DNA of 64,000 bases from assembly GCA_964016985.1 (NCBI GenBank), contig OZ024833.1:61996963-62060962 (forward strand), written 5' to 3'. This document shows positions 11,616-23,089 of the stretch, piece after piece. A model generated the notes under the pieces. The model was not told where the DNA came from, made no database searches, and worked only from the letters and a program-made list of their open reading frames with translations. A program made the translations under genes and the position numbers. The number at the start of each line of letters is the position of its first letter. The first letter of the stretch is position 1. This DNA is from Anodontia alba. Taxonomy: Eukaryota > Mollusca > Bivalvia > Lucinida > Lucinidae.

Positions 11616-12104
11616 ATTTAGTACTTTCTTTCAAGCAGTCTGTCTAAACGTGTCTTAGAACCAAAATGTTCTTCATTCCCAATGCCTTGGCTTATGTAGT
11701 TCTTGTAGAAATATCAAGAAAACTTTCGTACTTCTTCATCAGAACTTTGTTGGTACTCATTAAAAGGGGAAATTGTCTATATTTTGGTTAAATTTTACTT
11801 CTCTGGAACTATATGTTAAATTTGATTGTTTGGGAAATTTGATTGTTTGGGATCGCTACATTCTGATTTCTATGAAAGATAAGTGTATAACATTGATCTC
11901 ATCATGACAGACAGAAAGTTAATATGCAAAGTAATGTCAGTTCTTATATGCAAGACAGACAGATTTATAAAATAAATCGATAGTGTTTATTAGAATGCAC
12001 ACATTCTTTTAACGGAAGATATTTGTCATATTTGTCATGGTGGATGCAAAAGTAACGCATGACTTTTGTGTATGCCTTTATGTTATTATGTGAAGATACA
12101 CAGG

Positions 12105-12348
12105 ACTAAAACCCCACTTTTCATAGTAAAACTGGGATCTACAAGGATATACATTATTTTTCTTATTTCTGGTCAGAAACATAAATTGTTGGTACTCGTT
12201 AGAACCGCCTCGGCGAGGCGGTTCTAACGAGTACCCACAATTTATGTTTTGAGCAGAAATTTGAAAAATATCAGCGTTTTTTAGGTTCAATTTTCAGTTT
12301 TTAGAGGTAAAATTTTCTATATATTTAAAAAGGCGAGCTTTCATAATG
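12105..12348 (+). mobile_element. MITE-1 copy 5, left end lost
   Basis: Homology begins near CTAAAACCCCACTTTT and ends TTTCATAATG. The core-A palindrome is intact at about 12191-12237. The left inverted repeat is missing or unrecognisable. Confidence 0.8.
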
Positions 12349-12634
12349 CGAGGCACCAAACATAGAAGAGATGAGGAACAAATAAGAGCAAAATAAACGC
12401 CAGATAAGAAACCACTGTAACAGAGGAACCGCCTTGGAACGGCCAGTAGGAAATTACTGGAAAGCCGACCTAGTACTCTCAGTGTGTTATTGCACTACAA
12501 AATTGGCAACACCATCGCGCACTAGCCGCATTAATCACTTCAGCCGTCTTAACAAATTGGAAGTTAGAGGGGCTAGCCTTGATCGCACGGATTTTGTCTT
12601 TAAGTTTGTTAGTTCAATGTCATAACACGTCTAC

Positions 12635-13320
12635 TTGAAATGTTTGCAAACGAAACGTATCCGGATCAAAACACCGCTTAATATTATGTTACACTGAACT
12701 GTTCTTCCTGTCTGTTTCAAAATACCAGTAACTGGCTCCATCACAAATTCACTACATCCTGCAAACTTCCCATAAAATAATCTACAGCTAATTCTAGATA
12801 TCGACCATGCACGCCACAGTTATTGTCTTTATCAGCTGACTCCGAAAGATGGACTCCCAGCAAGCACCCATCCACATCATATTCCCCTCTTGTCCTCGCC
12901 ACCTTCACCGCCTTCCTCGCCCGCACGGCCACCCTACCTCCCCGAAAAAACGTATAATGTGTGACACGCAGTACTTGGTGAGTCAAGGAACCCACTTTGG
13001 ATGATATTGTATTGTTAAATATGAAAAAAAAATGTCTATTTAAAACCAAGCCTTTTATGACATCAGCAAACGGCAAGTATTCGGATCAGAACACTGCTTA
13101 CTTTATGCACTACTGAACACATTCAATTAGCACTTACATTTTTCGCACACTTTCTGCAAACTGATCCTGAACGTCCACGCCACAGTGGTGTTTTTTTATG
13201 TATGGACTTCAAACAACCACACCATCCCTCTCCCCGTCACCCTCCACGCCCTATCCCCCCACAAAAAATAAATGAACAAATAAGGTGCCTGATGAGCTAT
13301 TGCCACTATCTGAACTCTTG
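12635..13320. repeat. Degenerate tandem duplication
   Basis: The words GTTTGCAAACG..GGATCA, ACACTGCTTA, CTGCAAACT, CACGCCACAGT and a C-rich stretch recur in the same order in 12635-12960 and 13065-13320. The 111-residue minus-strand frame at 12741-13076 lies across the first copy and has no family resemblance. Confidence 0.5.
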
Positions 13321-13344
13321 TGTTATTCAAATTGTTTGACCAAT

Positions 13345-13554
13345 TTTAAACTCCCCCACATTATATATTGGAAGAGGCGAATTTCAATTTTAGGTGTGTC
13401 AGGCTCTGTGATCTAGATATTTTACAGACAAAATGGCTAAATATTTGCAAACGGTGGAGATCCTGATCAGATGCCGCATTCTGCGGCGTTTAATCTGGGT
13501 CTGCTTTATTTATGTACCAGTTACCCTTTCGGGAGTCTCCAGACTAAAATGGGT
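13345..13554 (+). mobile_element. MITE-6 copy 1 (core-B)
   Basis: ACTCCCCCACATTATATATTG, TTTTAGGTGTGTCAGG, TTGCAAACGGTGGAGATCC, a stem around ATGCCGCATTCTGCGGCG, then GAGTCTCCAGACTAAAATGGG. The same order occurs at 46745-46969, where both ends (TTAACCCATTATAG and CTAAAATGGGTAA) remain. Confidence 0.7.
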
Positions 13555-13599
13555 TTATTCTTTCATTGCCACGGGCTACATGTATAATAATAGGCTTTT

Positions 13600-13663
13600 G
13601 CAAACAGCGTAGATCCAGATGAGACGGCTCATAATGAGCCGTCTCATCAGGATCTACGCTGTC
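13600..13663. repeat. Core-B hairpin
   Basis: GCAAACAGCGTAGATCCAG, stem ATGAGACGGCTCATAATGAG, and return to GATCTACGCTGT. The arms are nearly perfect. Flanking GCCTATTATTATAC is shared inverted with 2640-2655. Confidence 0.8.
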
Positions 13664-14086
13664 TGACATTCAGTTTTTTCAGCTTTATATATTTACTTCT
13701 TTCCAATTAATAGTATGTTAAAAAAGACAAAACAGACCACAAATGTAGTCTTAAATTTGACACTCTCCGCATTTTATTTGGAGCCAGCATTGTTTGATTG
13801 GATGCCTGTACAGCCTGATACCAGCAAAATGTTGGTATGCTCGATCTGGTCAGACCCGATGTTAAAACACACAAACTTCAATGCATTTTTTTTCGGACTA
13901 AGGGTACCTTTTTATTTACATAAGGCAATTATTGCCTTTCCCTACGTATTATGCAATTGTACTGTCCAACAGGTAGGACACAACTGTATAGTAAAGGTTT
14001 ACCCGTGCACTATACATGTAAGAGAATAAGTGGCTATCTGTACGTATATAAATATCGCACTGCGAATGATTCCGATAAGGGTGAAC

Positions 14087-14368
14087 CATCACAAAAACAC
14101 GCCTATTCAAATATATAGAAAATTTCACCTCCAAAAATATTGAAAAATTTCAGATAAAAACGCTGATATTTTTCATATTTCTGCTAAAAAAAAATAAATT
14201 GGGGGCATTCGTTAGAACCGCCTCGGCGAGGCGGTTCTAACGAGTACCCACAATCTATGTTTTTGAGCAGAAATAAGAAAAATAATGTATACCCCTATAA
14301 ACCCCAGTTTTACTATATAATAGTGGGGTTTAATGAGGTCAAAATTATATAGGCATGTTTTCGTGATG
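14087..14368 (-). mobile_element. MITE-1 copy 6
   Basis: Reversed, near-complete: CATCACAAAAACACGCC to ATGTTTTCGTGATG. The core-A palindrome is at 14207-14250 (GCCTCGGCGAGGC apex). Confidence 0.85.
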
Positions 14369-14770
14369 TAATAGGACACTGCTGCGCGTCAGAGGACCTA
14401 CAGTCCTTAGAGGAGTCATTTCGGTGAGTAATATTTTATATTTTTCGTAATTGTCATCAATTTGTAGGGTTTTTGTGCAAGATCTGAAATCCCAGAAATG
14501 TGTCGAGTCTGAATTAAAACTTACAGATTGTTGATTGCTGCGTCTACATTGTGGTGTTATCCTGTGTAGTTATGATTTGTTTTCTTTCTTTTCACCCCTT
14601 CAGAGACTGAAGCCTCCATATATAGTAGACTCAAATACTGAGGACAGTAGCGGGCGTCTTTGGACTACAAATTATTTCACGGTCACGTGCGAAGTCCCGA
14701 ATAATTATATGTAAAATTCATTATGTACGCGTTAATGTGAAACTAAGCGCGTAATAAGAATAATATATAA
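14369..14770. other. No feature recognised
   Basis: Spacer between MITE-1 and MITE-2. I see no known feature. Confidence 0.4.
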
Positions 14771-15083
14771 TACGGTCGACTCTCGTTATCTCGAAGGGAC
14801 TCTGTACCTCGACATACCATGTTTGCAGAATTGGGGAAAAAATAAATCGAACAACCACATTTCACAAATGAACATATAATTTGACTCCTGAAGTTAGAGA
14901 TAATAGTGAAAATATCATAGTAAAGAGAAGAGATTGCTCCTTATTTCTTCTCTTTTCTTATCTTTTCTACAATATTTTGTTACTTGTTGTTAAATTTCCA
15001 TGTTAAAACAGGGACCAGATTTTCACTTCGAGATAAGCGGTTATTCGAGATAAGCGAAGTCGAGATAACGAGAGTCGACTGTA
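14771..15083 (-). mobile_element. MITE-2 copy 3
   Basis: TACGGTCGACTCTCGTTATC to GAGTCGACTGTA, reversed. The palindrome is partly eroded (AGAGATTGCTCC then TTATTTCTTCTCTTTTC). Confidence 0.83.
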
Positions 15084-15999
15084 TATTAGCCAGAGCCAGA
15101 GCTCAGTAAATAAAGAATCATCAAAAAAAGAAAAGAAAAAAAAACAAGTTAAAGAAGATTATTATTAAGAAAAATAAATCCAGGTAGCGGTTAACTAGTC
15201 CAGAACTGAAATATTAAGCTGGGCCCAAGCAATTAATTACATTAGCTAACCAAGACCAAATTAGTGGGTCTGTATCTTAAGAGACGGTAGTCAGCACTCT
15301 CTTCGCATTGGCACAGTGTTCACCTCACTTGGTTGGAGCTGTGCTGTGATTAAATATTTTGATTAATCAACCCAGGTTATTCAAGTTATAAGCCTCTACA
15401 ATTGCCAGCCGTGTTGTGTCCGACTGTAGCCAACGCGAAGAGGCTAGCTTTGTGACTGTTCATGTATTGTTATGTGGGTTCGTAAGTGTCATTGTATGTT
15501 GTATATATTTATGTAAACAAAAAGAGTTGCAAAATCTAACATTGATAGAGTTTCTGTATAGAGGTACAGTTAGGCAAACCCAACCCGAAGCAAAGTCAAA
15601 CAGGAAGTCACCCTCGGTGCGTCTTGGCCGCCCTGATCGTAACACCCGATACTCTACGAAGACCATTACAGCCGATCTAGTGATGTGTACAGTAACAATG
15701 CTGGCCTGACAGCATAGGATATCACCATTTAGAATGTTCTATCGTCCGGATTTGCATATTGCATTAGTCCTAAAAGGTTTTTCTTTAAAGTATAATTCAT
15801 TTATCAGCACGTGCATTCATTCTATGTTGTCAGACGCTGTCTGCTATTGAAATACTTGGTACAATCGACGTGCACGGCTGTTTTTAACCTTGCATTTAAA
15901 CAAGTTTATTCACACGCTAAGCGCATCGTGAGTGTAAAGCATGTCAAAGAGAGAAAATTCAGTACTTTCAGATATTTTTTGTCGGCTTTTAATACCCCG
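15084..15999. other. Unassigned, possible retroelement LTR or unique DNA
   Basis: Non-repetitive within the window. A 97-residue plus-strand frame at 15416-15709 contains a hydrophobic segment and a basic tail. I considered a solo LTR but saw no paired TG..CA ends with a target duplication. Confidence 0.25.
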
Positions 16000-16278
16000 C
16001 CACACGATAGTCGCAGGGTATTATACTTTTACTTTAGTCGTCCGTGTGTCCTTCCGTCTGTTCAACCCTGCGTCATTTATACGTCCGTCCGTCTGTTGTA
16101 CGTCTATCTGTATTTTCATCTCTGCGGACGATAACCTGAGTAAATATCAATGGAATTTCATCAAACTTGGTATGTCCGTTGATATTGTGAAGTTCTGATT
16201 TTAGGTTGCTACTAGGTAAATTTCGTGAATTTTTGACAGGGTATCTATCCGCCACACGTTTGTGGCGGGGTATTATCG
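16000..16278 (+). repeat. CCGCCACACG element, copy 1
   Basis: It starts CCCCGCCACACG, passes through pyrimidine-rich CCGTCCGTCTGT sequence, AATTTCATCAAACTTGGTATG and GATATTGTGAAG, and ends GCCACACGTTTGTGGCGGGG. The terminal CCGCCACACG motif occurs at both ends. A second copy is at 17742-18365. The class is abundant in bivalves as far as I recall; its transposition class is unknown to me. Confidence 0.65.
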
Positions 16279-16289
16279 TTTCAAGTTTG

Positions 16290-16405
16290 TTTGTTTTTTT
16301 GTTGTCTTTTTTTGTTGTTGTTGTTTTGTTGTTTTTTTGTTGTTGTTTTTTTGGTGTTTTTTTTTTTTTTTTTTTTTTTTTTTTTGATTTTTTGTTTTTT
16401 TTTAA
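16290..16405. repeat. T-rich low-complexity tract
   Basis: TTG/TTT-rich sequence with a long poly-T. It yields a phenylalanine-rich frame on plus and a lysine-rich frame on minus; both are artefacts. Confidence 0.9.
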
Positions 16406-16499
16406 TATAAAACACGCCGAAATCATAAGGAGTTTTTATTTTGAGCTTTTGAAACATGGACGGCCTTTCTTTATGTCATGTATGAGAAGCCAGAGGCTA

Positions 16500-16830
16500 C
16501 TCCAGCGTATAGTATGCAATTTTGGGTCGATTGTTTGCAGTCGAGCATAGACTAAAATTTCCTTCTTGATTATCATTGAACAATGAAAATCAAACCACGC
16601 GTTTGTACGATATCCAGGTAACGGTTATTTATAGCCACGCAATTTTTGTCGCTGTGACGTAAGAGTGGCGTGTAAGAGGGGTATCTGTAAAACCTAGACT
16701 GGGACATTGGCAAACAGTGAGAACCCACATCAGACGCTTCAGAACAGGGTTTGCACTGTTTGCTTAAATAACAGAAACTGAAGGATTAATGAAACAGTCT
16801 TAAGACCCCGTTTAAGACCATTTTCCCAGC
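16500..16830 (+). repeat. Core-B repeat paired with 39715-40005
   Basis: Shared order: GATTGTTTGCAGTC, GATTATCATTGA, GTATCTGTAAAACC, GACTGGGACATTGGCAAA, the core-B hairpin (about 16710-16763), AACAGTCTTAAGACCCCG and AGACCATT. The stem here is shorter than in the 39.9-kb copy. Confidence 0.7.
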
Positions 16831-17228
16831 CTAAACTTATAGACAATCGACCACCACTGTGCTGTCACGCAAGCATTCCCCAGAAATAAGTGAAATATTG
16901 CAAATATAGTTTTCGGAGACAATTTTAGCTTTTGAAAGTAATAAAAAGTATTTAAAAGACTGTCACACTGCTAAAGTTTGCATGACTGACTCAATATTTG
17001 CTGCGATTACTGCAGACATGTACGGAAATTAGGCAATTCGTACATGTATGGGCTGTGCGTTTTCCAAAAAAAAAGAGGCCTGAAAAGAATCAAAACACAG
17101 TTTAAACATATTTTATTTGTTTAAATCCAGATACAACACACATCAACAGGAAAATATTTAAAATGGATTATAGACAAAAGTCAAGGACGTATATGACTGT
17201 CTCTAGTGGGAGCAAATATTCACGCAAA
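16830..17228. other. No feature recognised
   Basis: No gene or repeat recognised. Confidence 0.4.
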
Positions 17229-17519
17229 CATTACGAAAACATGCCTATTCAAGTATATTGACAATTTTACCACCAAAAAAGAAAAATTTCAGATAAAAAA
17301 ATTCTGATATTTTTCATACTTCTGCTCAAAACATAGATTGTGGGTACTCGTTAGAACCGCCTCACCGAGGCGGTTCTAACGAGTACCCATAATCTATGTT
17401 TTTGAACAGAAATAAGACAAATAATAAGACAAATAATGTATACCCCTGTAAACCCCAGTTTTACTACATAAAAGTGGGGTTTAATGGGGTCAAAATTTTA
17501 TAGGCGTGTTTTCGTGATG
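17229..17519 (-). mobile_element. MITE-1 copy 7
   Basis: Reversed, complete: CATTACGAAAACATGCC to CGTGTTTTCGTGATG. The palindrome is at about 17338-17392. A 12-bp duplication (ATAAGACAAATA) sits in the arm next to it, at about 17411-17440. Confidence 0.87.
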
Positions 17520-17741
17520 TATATCCTTGGTTAACTCCATTATTTGGTAGCAGAAGACTGCTTATCAGGTGAATCGAAGAATGAGCTACATGTACATGTG
17601 ACGGTTTGAAAATTTTTCACTCGTTCCGGTTTCCTCAGCTCTGGCTGCCAGAGTCATATGTTTGCCATAAGACATCGTCATTGTTTCATCAGTCATTTAT
17701 TATTCTTTTTATTATTATTTTTATTATTTATTTATTCGTTT

Positions 17742-18365
17742 TTATACTCCGCCACACGTTAGTGGCGGGATAGTGGCGGGAAAGTGGCGGGGTATTATGA
17801 TTTTACGCTGTTTCTGTCCGTCTGTTTCCGTACATACGACAAGGTACAAAGTGGCTAAAAATTTGAACATGTTGCCCCTTAAGTAGTCCGTCGTGAGTAA
17901 AAATGTGATTTATTCCATAAAATTGAGATTCAAGTGGCAAACATTAGATCTTAGGTGGCTTGTTACTTATGTATCTTTTATGCCGAGAATCACGGATGGA
18001 CATTTATGTGGCTAGTCATCAGTCGTGTATACGTCAGTCCGCCCGTCCGTCCGTCTGTCGTGCGTCCATCCGTCCGGACGATAACGAATAAGTGGAATAG
18101 ATTTTCACCAAACTTGGTGTGTGCATTGGTATTGTAAAGATCTGGTTTGGGATTGTTAATGAGCAAATTTTGTCAATTTCTGACAGAGTTATCTGCCCGT
18201 TACTTGTCCATATTTTTGTTTCTGGGCGATAAGTTCACTAAATATCGATGTATTTTCACTAAACTTGGTTTGTGCATTGCTATTGTAAAGATCTTGCTTA
18301 GGATTGCTTATGGCCGGATTTCGTCAATTTATCTGCCCGCCACACGGTACGGCGTGGTATTACCG
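17742..18365 (+). repeat. CCGCCACACG element, copy 2
   Basis: CCGCCACACGTTAGTGGCGGG opens it, with a local triplication of TAGTGGCGGG (about 17768-17795). Inside, the phrase TTTTCACTAAACTTGGTNTGTGCATTG(G/C)TATTGTAAAGATCT occurs twice, about 160 bp apart, so the body is itself duplicated. It ends with CCCGCCACACGG..GTATTACCGG. Confidence 0.65.
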
Positions 18366-18394
18366 GTTTACGATTTTATTTTCATATGGTGTTT

Positions 18395-18525
18395 CACTAA
18401 CCGAGTTAGGAAGCTGCTATGCAAAAATACCTGTGAATTAGATATTGTACTTACTAGAACGATTAATATTTTGACCACTTATGAGCTCGTTAAGCTAACG
18501 ACGCTTTGAACAACTGGACCCTGGT
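18395..18525 (+). repeat. Fragment of the GTTCAAA element (see 44262)
   Basis: AAATACCTGTGAATTAGA, TATTGTACTTACTAGAACG, TTTTGACCACT and GTTAAGCTAACGA match 44385-44489. The left half is absent. Confidence 0.7.
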
Positions 18526-18559
18526 AAGTTTTACTTGTGACAATTCTAAAATGGTGATT

Positions 18560-18620
18560 CTAGTTTTTTGTTTTTTTCTTGTTTTCTTTCTTTTTTTTTC
18601 TTTTTTTTTTTTGTGCCAAC
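18560..18620. repeat. T-rich tract
   Basis: Poly-T with C interruptions, followed by a G run at 18688-18697. Low complexity. Confidence 0.8.
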
Positions 18621-18939
18621 TCTTCTTCTTGCCATCTGTTCATTTTGTGCTGCCTAATTGTATTTGTCTCTCTTACCTTTTTGTGTGTGGGGGGGGGATG
18701 ATTGGGGAGGGGCCTGATGTGGATCTGATTGTATCAGTTCCTGTGTTCATTTACTTACTTTAAGTTTCTGCAACGATGAACAGCAACTTGGCAAGTGCGT
18801 GCACAGGTTAGTCTGTTGCAGTTCAGGTATGTCATTCATGGTTATTCAATTATCAAGCTTTAGAAATAATATGTATTGTTTGTAATAAGGAAGATTAGAA
18901 TACGTCACGCAAAATGTCTTAACTATTTATATTGCGTTT

Positions 18940-19035
18940 ACCCTAAGGATTTGACAGGCCAGAGCAAACAGGGTAGACCCTAATCAGATACCGCAGAACG
19001 CGCCATCTGATCTGGATCTATACAATTTAGCCTTC
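18940..19035 (-). repeat. Core-B element of the GGGTAAATAC group
   Basis: TTTACCCTAAGGATTTGACAGG, GAGCAAACAGGGTAGACCC, a stem around GATACCGCAGAACGCG and CATCTGATCTGGATCTATAC. Same order, inverted, as 58452-58545. Confidence 0.6.
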
Positions 19036-19051
19036 ATTAATATTAGACTCA

Positions 19052-19264
19052 TTAACTCTGGTCCTGCTGATCCCGGATATACACTGCCTTTGCAAACTGT
19101 GTAGATTCAGATCAGTTGGCTTCTGAAGAAGCCAACTGATCTGGATCTGCACTGTTTGCCATTAAGTATGTGAATTTGTATCAACAACCGGGATCAAGTA
19201 ATCTGATTGGCTGAAAAATATAAGCGGATGTGGCATCCTATTTTATTCGGCATGACAAGGGTTA
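19052..19264 (+). mobile_element. MITE-5 copy 1 (core-B)
   Basis: Ends TTAACTCTGGTCCTGCTGA and GCATGACAAGGGTTAA are inverted repeats. A 68-bp hairpin at 19092-19159 (GCAAACTGTGTAGATTC, stem CAGTTGGCTTCTGAAGAAGC, return to CTGCACTGTTTGC) lies to the left. The right half has CGGGATCAAGTAATCTGATT and GGCTGAAAAATATAAGCGG. Non-coding. Confidence 0.8.
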
Positions 19265-19537
19265 AGAGGGCTTGTTCAAATTTTAGGAGCAATACATTTA
19301 TAATCAGGAGTTAAGCAGTCCTAATATTTTAGTAAATATGGCACGCATTTTTGTGCTGTATTTGAGTATTGTGATTTTAAGTTCTCTTTTCAACGATATG
19401 TCAACCCTGGTTTGTCATTCTGTGTCATTTCCAAGAAAAATGGAGAAAAGTGATAAAAGAGTTAGGAGTGAAGAAATAGGAGAGAGTGAAAGAAAAAGAA
19501 AAAGTGAAAGACATTGCAGAAACATAAAAAGAAGAAA

Positions 19538-19857
19538 TACAGCCGACTCTCGTTATCTCGAAATCCAAGGGACTCCAGAAATACTTCGAGATATCCATAC
19601 CTCGACATATCAGATTTGCAAAATTGAGGAAAAAATAAATCGAACAACCGCACATCACAAGTGAATATGTAATTTGACTCCTGAAGATACAGATGCATTG
19701 AACGTATTGTGGATAAGGGGTGAAATTGCTGTCCTCTTTTCCACAATATTTTATTACCTGTTGTTAGATTTCCATGTTAAAACAAGAACCAGATTTTCAC
19801 TTCAAGATAAGCGGTTATACGAGATAAGCGTAGTCCAGATAACAAGAGTCGACTGTA
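19538..19857 (-). mobile_element. MITE-2 copy 4
   Basis: TACAGCCGACTCTCGTTATC to AGAGTCGACTGTA, reversed. The right stem of the palindrome is lost (AAATTGCTGTCCTCTTTTCC). Confidence 0.85.
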
Positions 19858-19986
19858 CTAACATGTCCCTTTCCGCACCTGCTGCAAGTAGAGCACGCTC
19901 TTACCACCACCCTCCCATCCACAAGAATGGTTTGAGAAACCCAGGGCCTCAGCCATCCCTTTGCTTTGGTTTGATTGTATGCTTCA

Positions 19987-20270
19987 CATCACGAAAACAT
20001 GCCTATATAATACTGACCCCCTTAAACCCCACTTTTATATAGTAAAACTGGGGTTTACAGGGGTATACATTATTTTTCTTATTTCTGCTCAAAACATAGA
20101 TTGTGGGTACTCGTAAGAACCGCCTCATCGAGGCGGTTCTAACGAGTACCCACAATCTATGTTTTGAGCAGAAATGTGAAAAAAAAAATCAAAAATATTT
20201 ATCTGAAAATTTTCTTTTTTTTTTGGTGGTAAAATTTTCAATATATTTGAATAGGCAGGTTTTCGTAATG
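19987..20270 (+). mobile_element. MITE-1 copy 8
   Basis: Complete: CATCACGAAAACATGCC to GTTTTCGTAATG, with core-A intact at about 20104-20153. The sequence on its right continues a DR2 copy (GTGTGATGTTTCGCAGATGAG), so it lies at a DR2 edge. Confidence 0.87.
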
Positions 20271-20900
20271 AGTGTGATGTTTCGCAGATGAGGCAGAGGA
20301 CCCCTATGCTAACCGAACATATACAATAGACTCTCGTTATCTCGAATTCCAAGGTACTCTCTGAAAAACTTCGAGATATCCGTACCTCGACATATCAGAT
20401 TTGCAGAATTGAGGAAAAAATCAAACAAACAACCACATTTAACAAATGTATTTGTAATTTGACTCCTGAAGTTAATATATTGAAAATATTGTGGAAAAGA
20501 GGTGAAATTGCTCCTTAGGAGCAATTTCTCCTCTTTTCCACAATATTTTGTTACCTGTTGTTAGATTTTCATATTTAAGCAGGGACCAGATATTCGTTTC
20601 GAGATAAGCAGTTACTCGAGATAAGCGAGGTCGAGATAACGAGAATCAACTGTATTTGTATTTTTGAGCTGCATCAGAATTAAGTGTGAGGTTTCGCGCG
20701 AGAAATACTAGTTTAAGTACCATAGTAGTTTTTCCTACCGACCATTCGAAGGGGGTTCCTCTGTTGCATTCTTGCTTTATTTGTGCGCCAGTGGTTTTAT
20801 ATGTGTCGTTTTGTCATTATTTGTACCTCGTCTCTCATTCTTTTGTTGCCTCGGGAAGGCTGTGTTTCGTTATTGTGGCATTTCCTGGGTATTTTTACTC
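20271..20900 (+). repeat. DR2 copy 1, split by MITE-2
   Basis: GATGTTTCGCAGATGAGGCA and AGAGGACCCCTATG precede the MITE-2 at 20322-20654. Then come GAGCTGCATCAGAATTAAG, CATAGTAGTTTTTCCTACCG, GGGGGTTCCTCTGTTGC and CTCGGGAAGGCTGTGTTTCG. The unbroken order is seen at 62440-62690 (diverged), which serves as an empty site. Confidence 0.75.
20322..20654 (-). mobile_element. MITE-2 copy 5, inserted in DR2
   Basis: TACAATAGACTCTCG to GAATCAACTGTA. The perfect palindrome GGTGAAATTGCTCCTTAGGA is at about 20500-20532. Confidence 0.87.
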
Positions 20901-20901
20901 A

Positions 20902-21238
20902 TACAGTGAACCCTCGTTATCTCGACTTCGCTTATCTCGAATAACCGCTTACCTCGAAGTGAAAAATCTGGTCCCTGTTTTAACATGAAAATCTAACAAC
21001 AGTTAATAAAATATTGTGGAAAAGAGGAGAAATTGCTCCTAATGAGCAATTTCTCCTCTTTTCCACAATATTTTCAATATATCTCTAACTTCAGGAGTCA
21101 AATTACATATTAATTTAAGAATTGTGGTTGTTCAATTTATTTTTTCAACAATTCTGCAAATCTGATACATCGAAGTACGGATATCTCGAAGTACTTAAAA
21201 TAGTCTTTTGGAATTCGAGATTACGAGAGTCGACTGTA
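20902..21238 (+). mobile_element. MITE-2 copy 6
   Basis: TACAGTGAACCCTCGTTATC to GAGTCGACTGTA. Opposite orientation to copy 5, only 247 bp away, at the right edge of DR2 copy 1. Confidence 0.87.
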
Positions 21239-22030
21239 TATATGACCAATATAGTGCTTAGGCATTAGCTGTCATTAGCTAGTCGCCTCCGCGATCAACA
21301 TTTCTTGCATATTAAGGAATATGTTTCAATCACTCGAAAATTGTAGGTCTGCCTCTTACTATGCTCTGGTATCATCAACAGAATGATAACAATCAGAACT
21401 GCTAGTTCCGCATAAAACGTATCATTAAACATTAATCAGATGATCAGTGTCAGATAAAAGCATCATCTGCAGTCTTCAGACAGATTGCATCCGTGTTAAA
21501 GAAAATCAGACTATCATTATTTGTTTAAATGATGATTTATTTTTATCGTCAGTTAGTTATTGCTGTTTACGTGAGCAATTCAAAGAATTTCAAAACAGAA
21601 ACAAATAATGTGCAGCCGCACTTGGCTTCGAACACAAGACCTCGGATCAGCGGTTGCGATTTCTACCAACCAAGCCAAGCCGGACGTAAATGACAAATAC
21701 ATGTTTAAGCCCGTGGTCCAAACCGTCGACCCATATTGAGCTATCAAATGCCACACAATGAGAAAATGTACAGTTGGCGGATGGGAGTCTAGGGTCGGTC
21801 CCGGGACTTTCGGATTACAGTTAGAAATTTCTATGGACTGAGCAATATAAGGTTCGTCCTTTAACTTACTTGAAACAATCTGGTCCTACGAGACATGCAC
21901 ATTTTAATGCATACGGCCCTATCCGTGGACACACACTGCCTACCAGATGTCACAGGTCACAGAACAATATACAGCCGTATCCAAGCTCACATCTGAGGTT
22001 CTCAGATTACCGTTCCGGTGCATTAGCTAT
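21239..22030. other. Mostly unassigned; one tRNA-like remnant
   Basis: The minus strand at about 21618-21690 has a tRNA-like B-box (TGTTCGAAGCC) and A-box-like GCTTGGTTGGTAGAAATCG, a probable SINE head. The rest is unrecognised. Confidence 0.4.
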
Positions 22031-22035
22031 CGAGA

Positions 22036-22225
22036 AGTGTCCGGCTGGCCGACTGGTTAGTACTCGCGACTTCGGATCATGAGGTCCTGATTGGAGGCGG
22101 AATTCAGCTCATGACTTTACGACACTTTATTGCACATAGCCTTTCATTATCGTCCTTCCATCGTCTCGATATAACCAATAATATTGTAAGGGACGCGAAA
22201 CACCGATTCATCAGCATCAGCTTTT
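22036..22225 (+). repeat. tRNA-derived SINE, degenerate
   Basis: A-box-like CCGACTGGTTAGTACTCG, a weak B-box region, then CATGACTTTACGACACTTTA, TTGCACATAGCCTTTCATTA and TCGTCCTTCCATCGTC. The tail matches the SINE at 3120. Confidence 0.55.
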
Positions 22226-22446
22226 GCTATCCGGCCATCTCTATCACATAAATGACACTCCTTTCCACTTACTTTTGTTATATAAAGTGTCTATACGCGT
22301 TCTGACTAGGATTATGTTATGTGTTTATACTTGTTATGGTACCTAATGATTTTGTATGTGAACAGCGAATGCTCTGACTAGGCTACAGTGATGTTGAAGG
22401 TAATCTGGACCATCACTGCTAATACAACACATGTCTGAAAGACACC

Positions 22447-22721
22447 CATTACGAAAACACGCCTATTCAAATGTATTGAAAATTTCACCACCATAAACTG
22501 AAAGTTTTCAGATAAAAATTCTGATATTTTTCATATTTCTGCCCTAAACATATATTGTGGGTACATGTTAGAACCGCCTTGCCGAGGTGGTTCTAAAGAG
22601 TACCCACATACTATGTTTTTAGCAGAAATAAGAAAAATCATATATATGCCTGTAAACCCCAGTTTTACTATATAAAAGTGGGGTTTAAGGAGGTCGAAAT
22701 TATAAAGGTATGTTTTTAATG
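22447..22721 (-). mobile_element. MITE-1 copy 9
   Basis: Reversed: CATTACGAAAACACGCC to a damaged end TATGTTTTTAATG. Core-A has mismatches (GTACATGTTAGAACC versus GGTTCTAAAGAGTACC), so this is an older copy. Confidence 0.83.
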
Positions 22722-22883
22722 CTTTTCACTTGAAGTGGTCCGTATAAAAAATCAGCTGACTCTAAATAAACTGGATCATTAAACGATAATCAACATATCT
22801 GAATCCAATAAAAGCATCGTATTTAGTCCCTAGACCATAATACGGAACTTTTTTCACTGTATGCGTTTCAGTTTGGATCATTC

Positions 22884-23054
22884 TAACCCTTAAAGCGCGA
22901 ATCGTTACTGCAGCAGACGATATTTTAATTTTATTTTCGGATATATGCCCCGCAAAGGATCCACATGCAACGTCACTCCCTATTTTTTCTGAAAATAATT
23001 TAAAAATAAATCTAATGTTGCTTGTTACAATATCCTTGGCGCTTAAAGGGCTAA
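22884..23054 (+). mobile_element. MITE-7 copy 1
   Basis: Ends TAACCCTTAAAGCGCG and TGGCGCTTAAAGGGCTAA are inverted repeats. GCAGCAGACGATATTTTAAT lies inside, and a similar word occurs at 36914 and 3054. About 170 bp, non-coding. Confidence 0.7.
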
Positions 23055-23089
23055 ACAATAAACATGTATGCCGATTTATGTCGAAGTTG

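Noticed and set aside
12741..13076. 111-residue minus-strand protein
   Set aside because: It overlaps a degenerate tandem duplication, shows no domain, and the second unit does not keep the frame.
15416..15709. Solo LTR or envelope-like small protein
   Set aside because: No paired LTR ends, primer site or target duplication visible.
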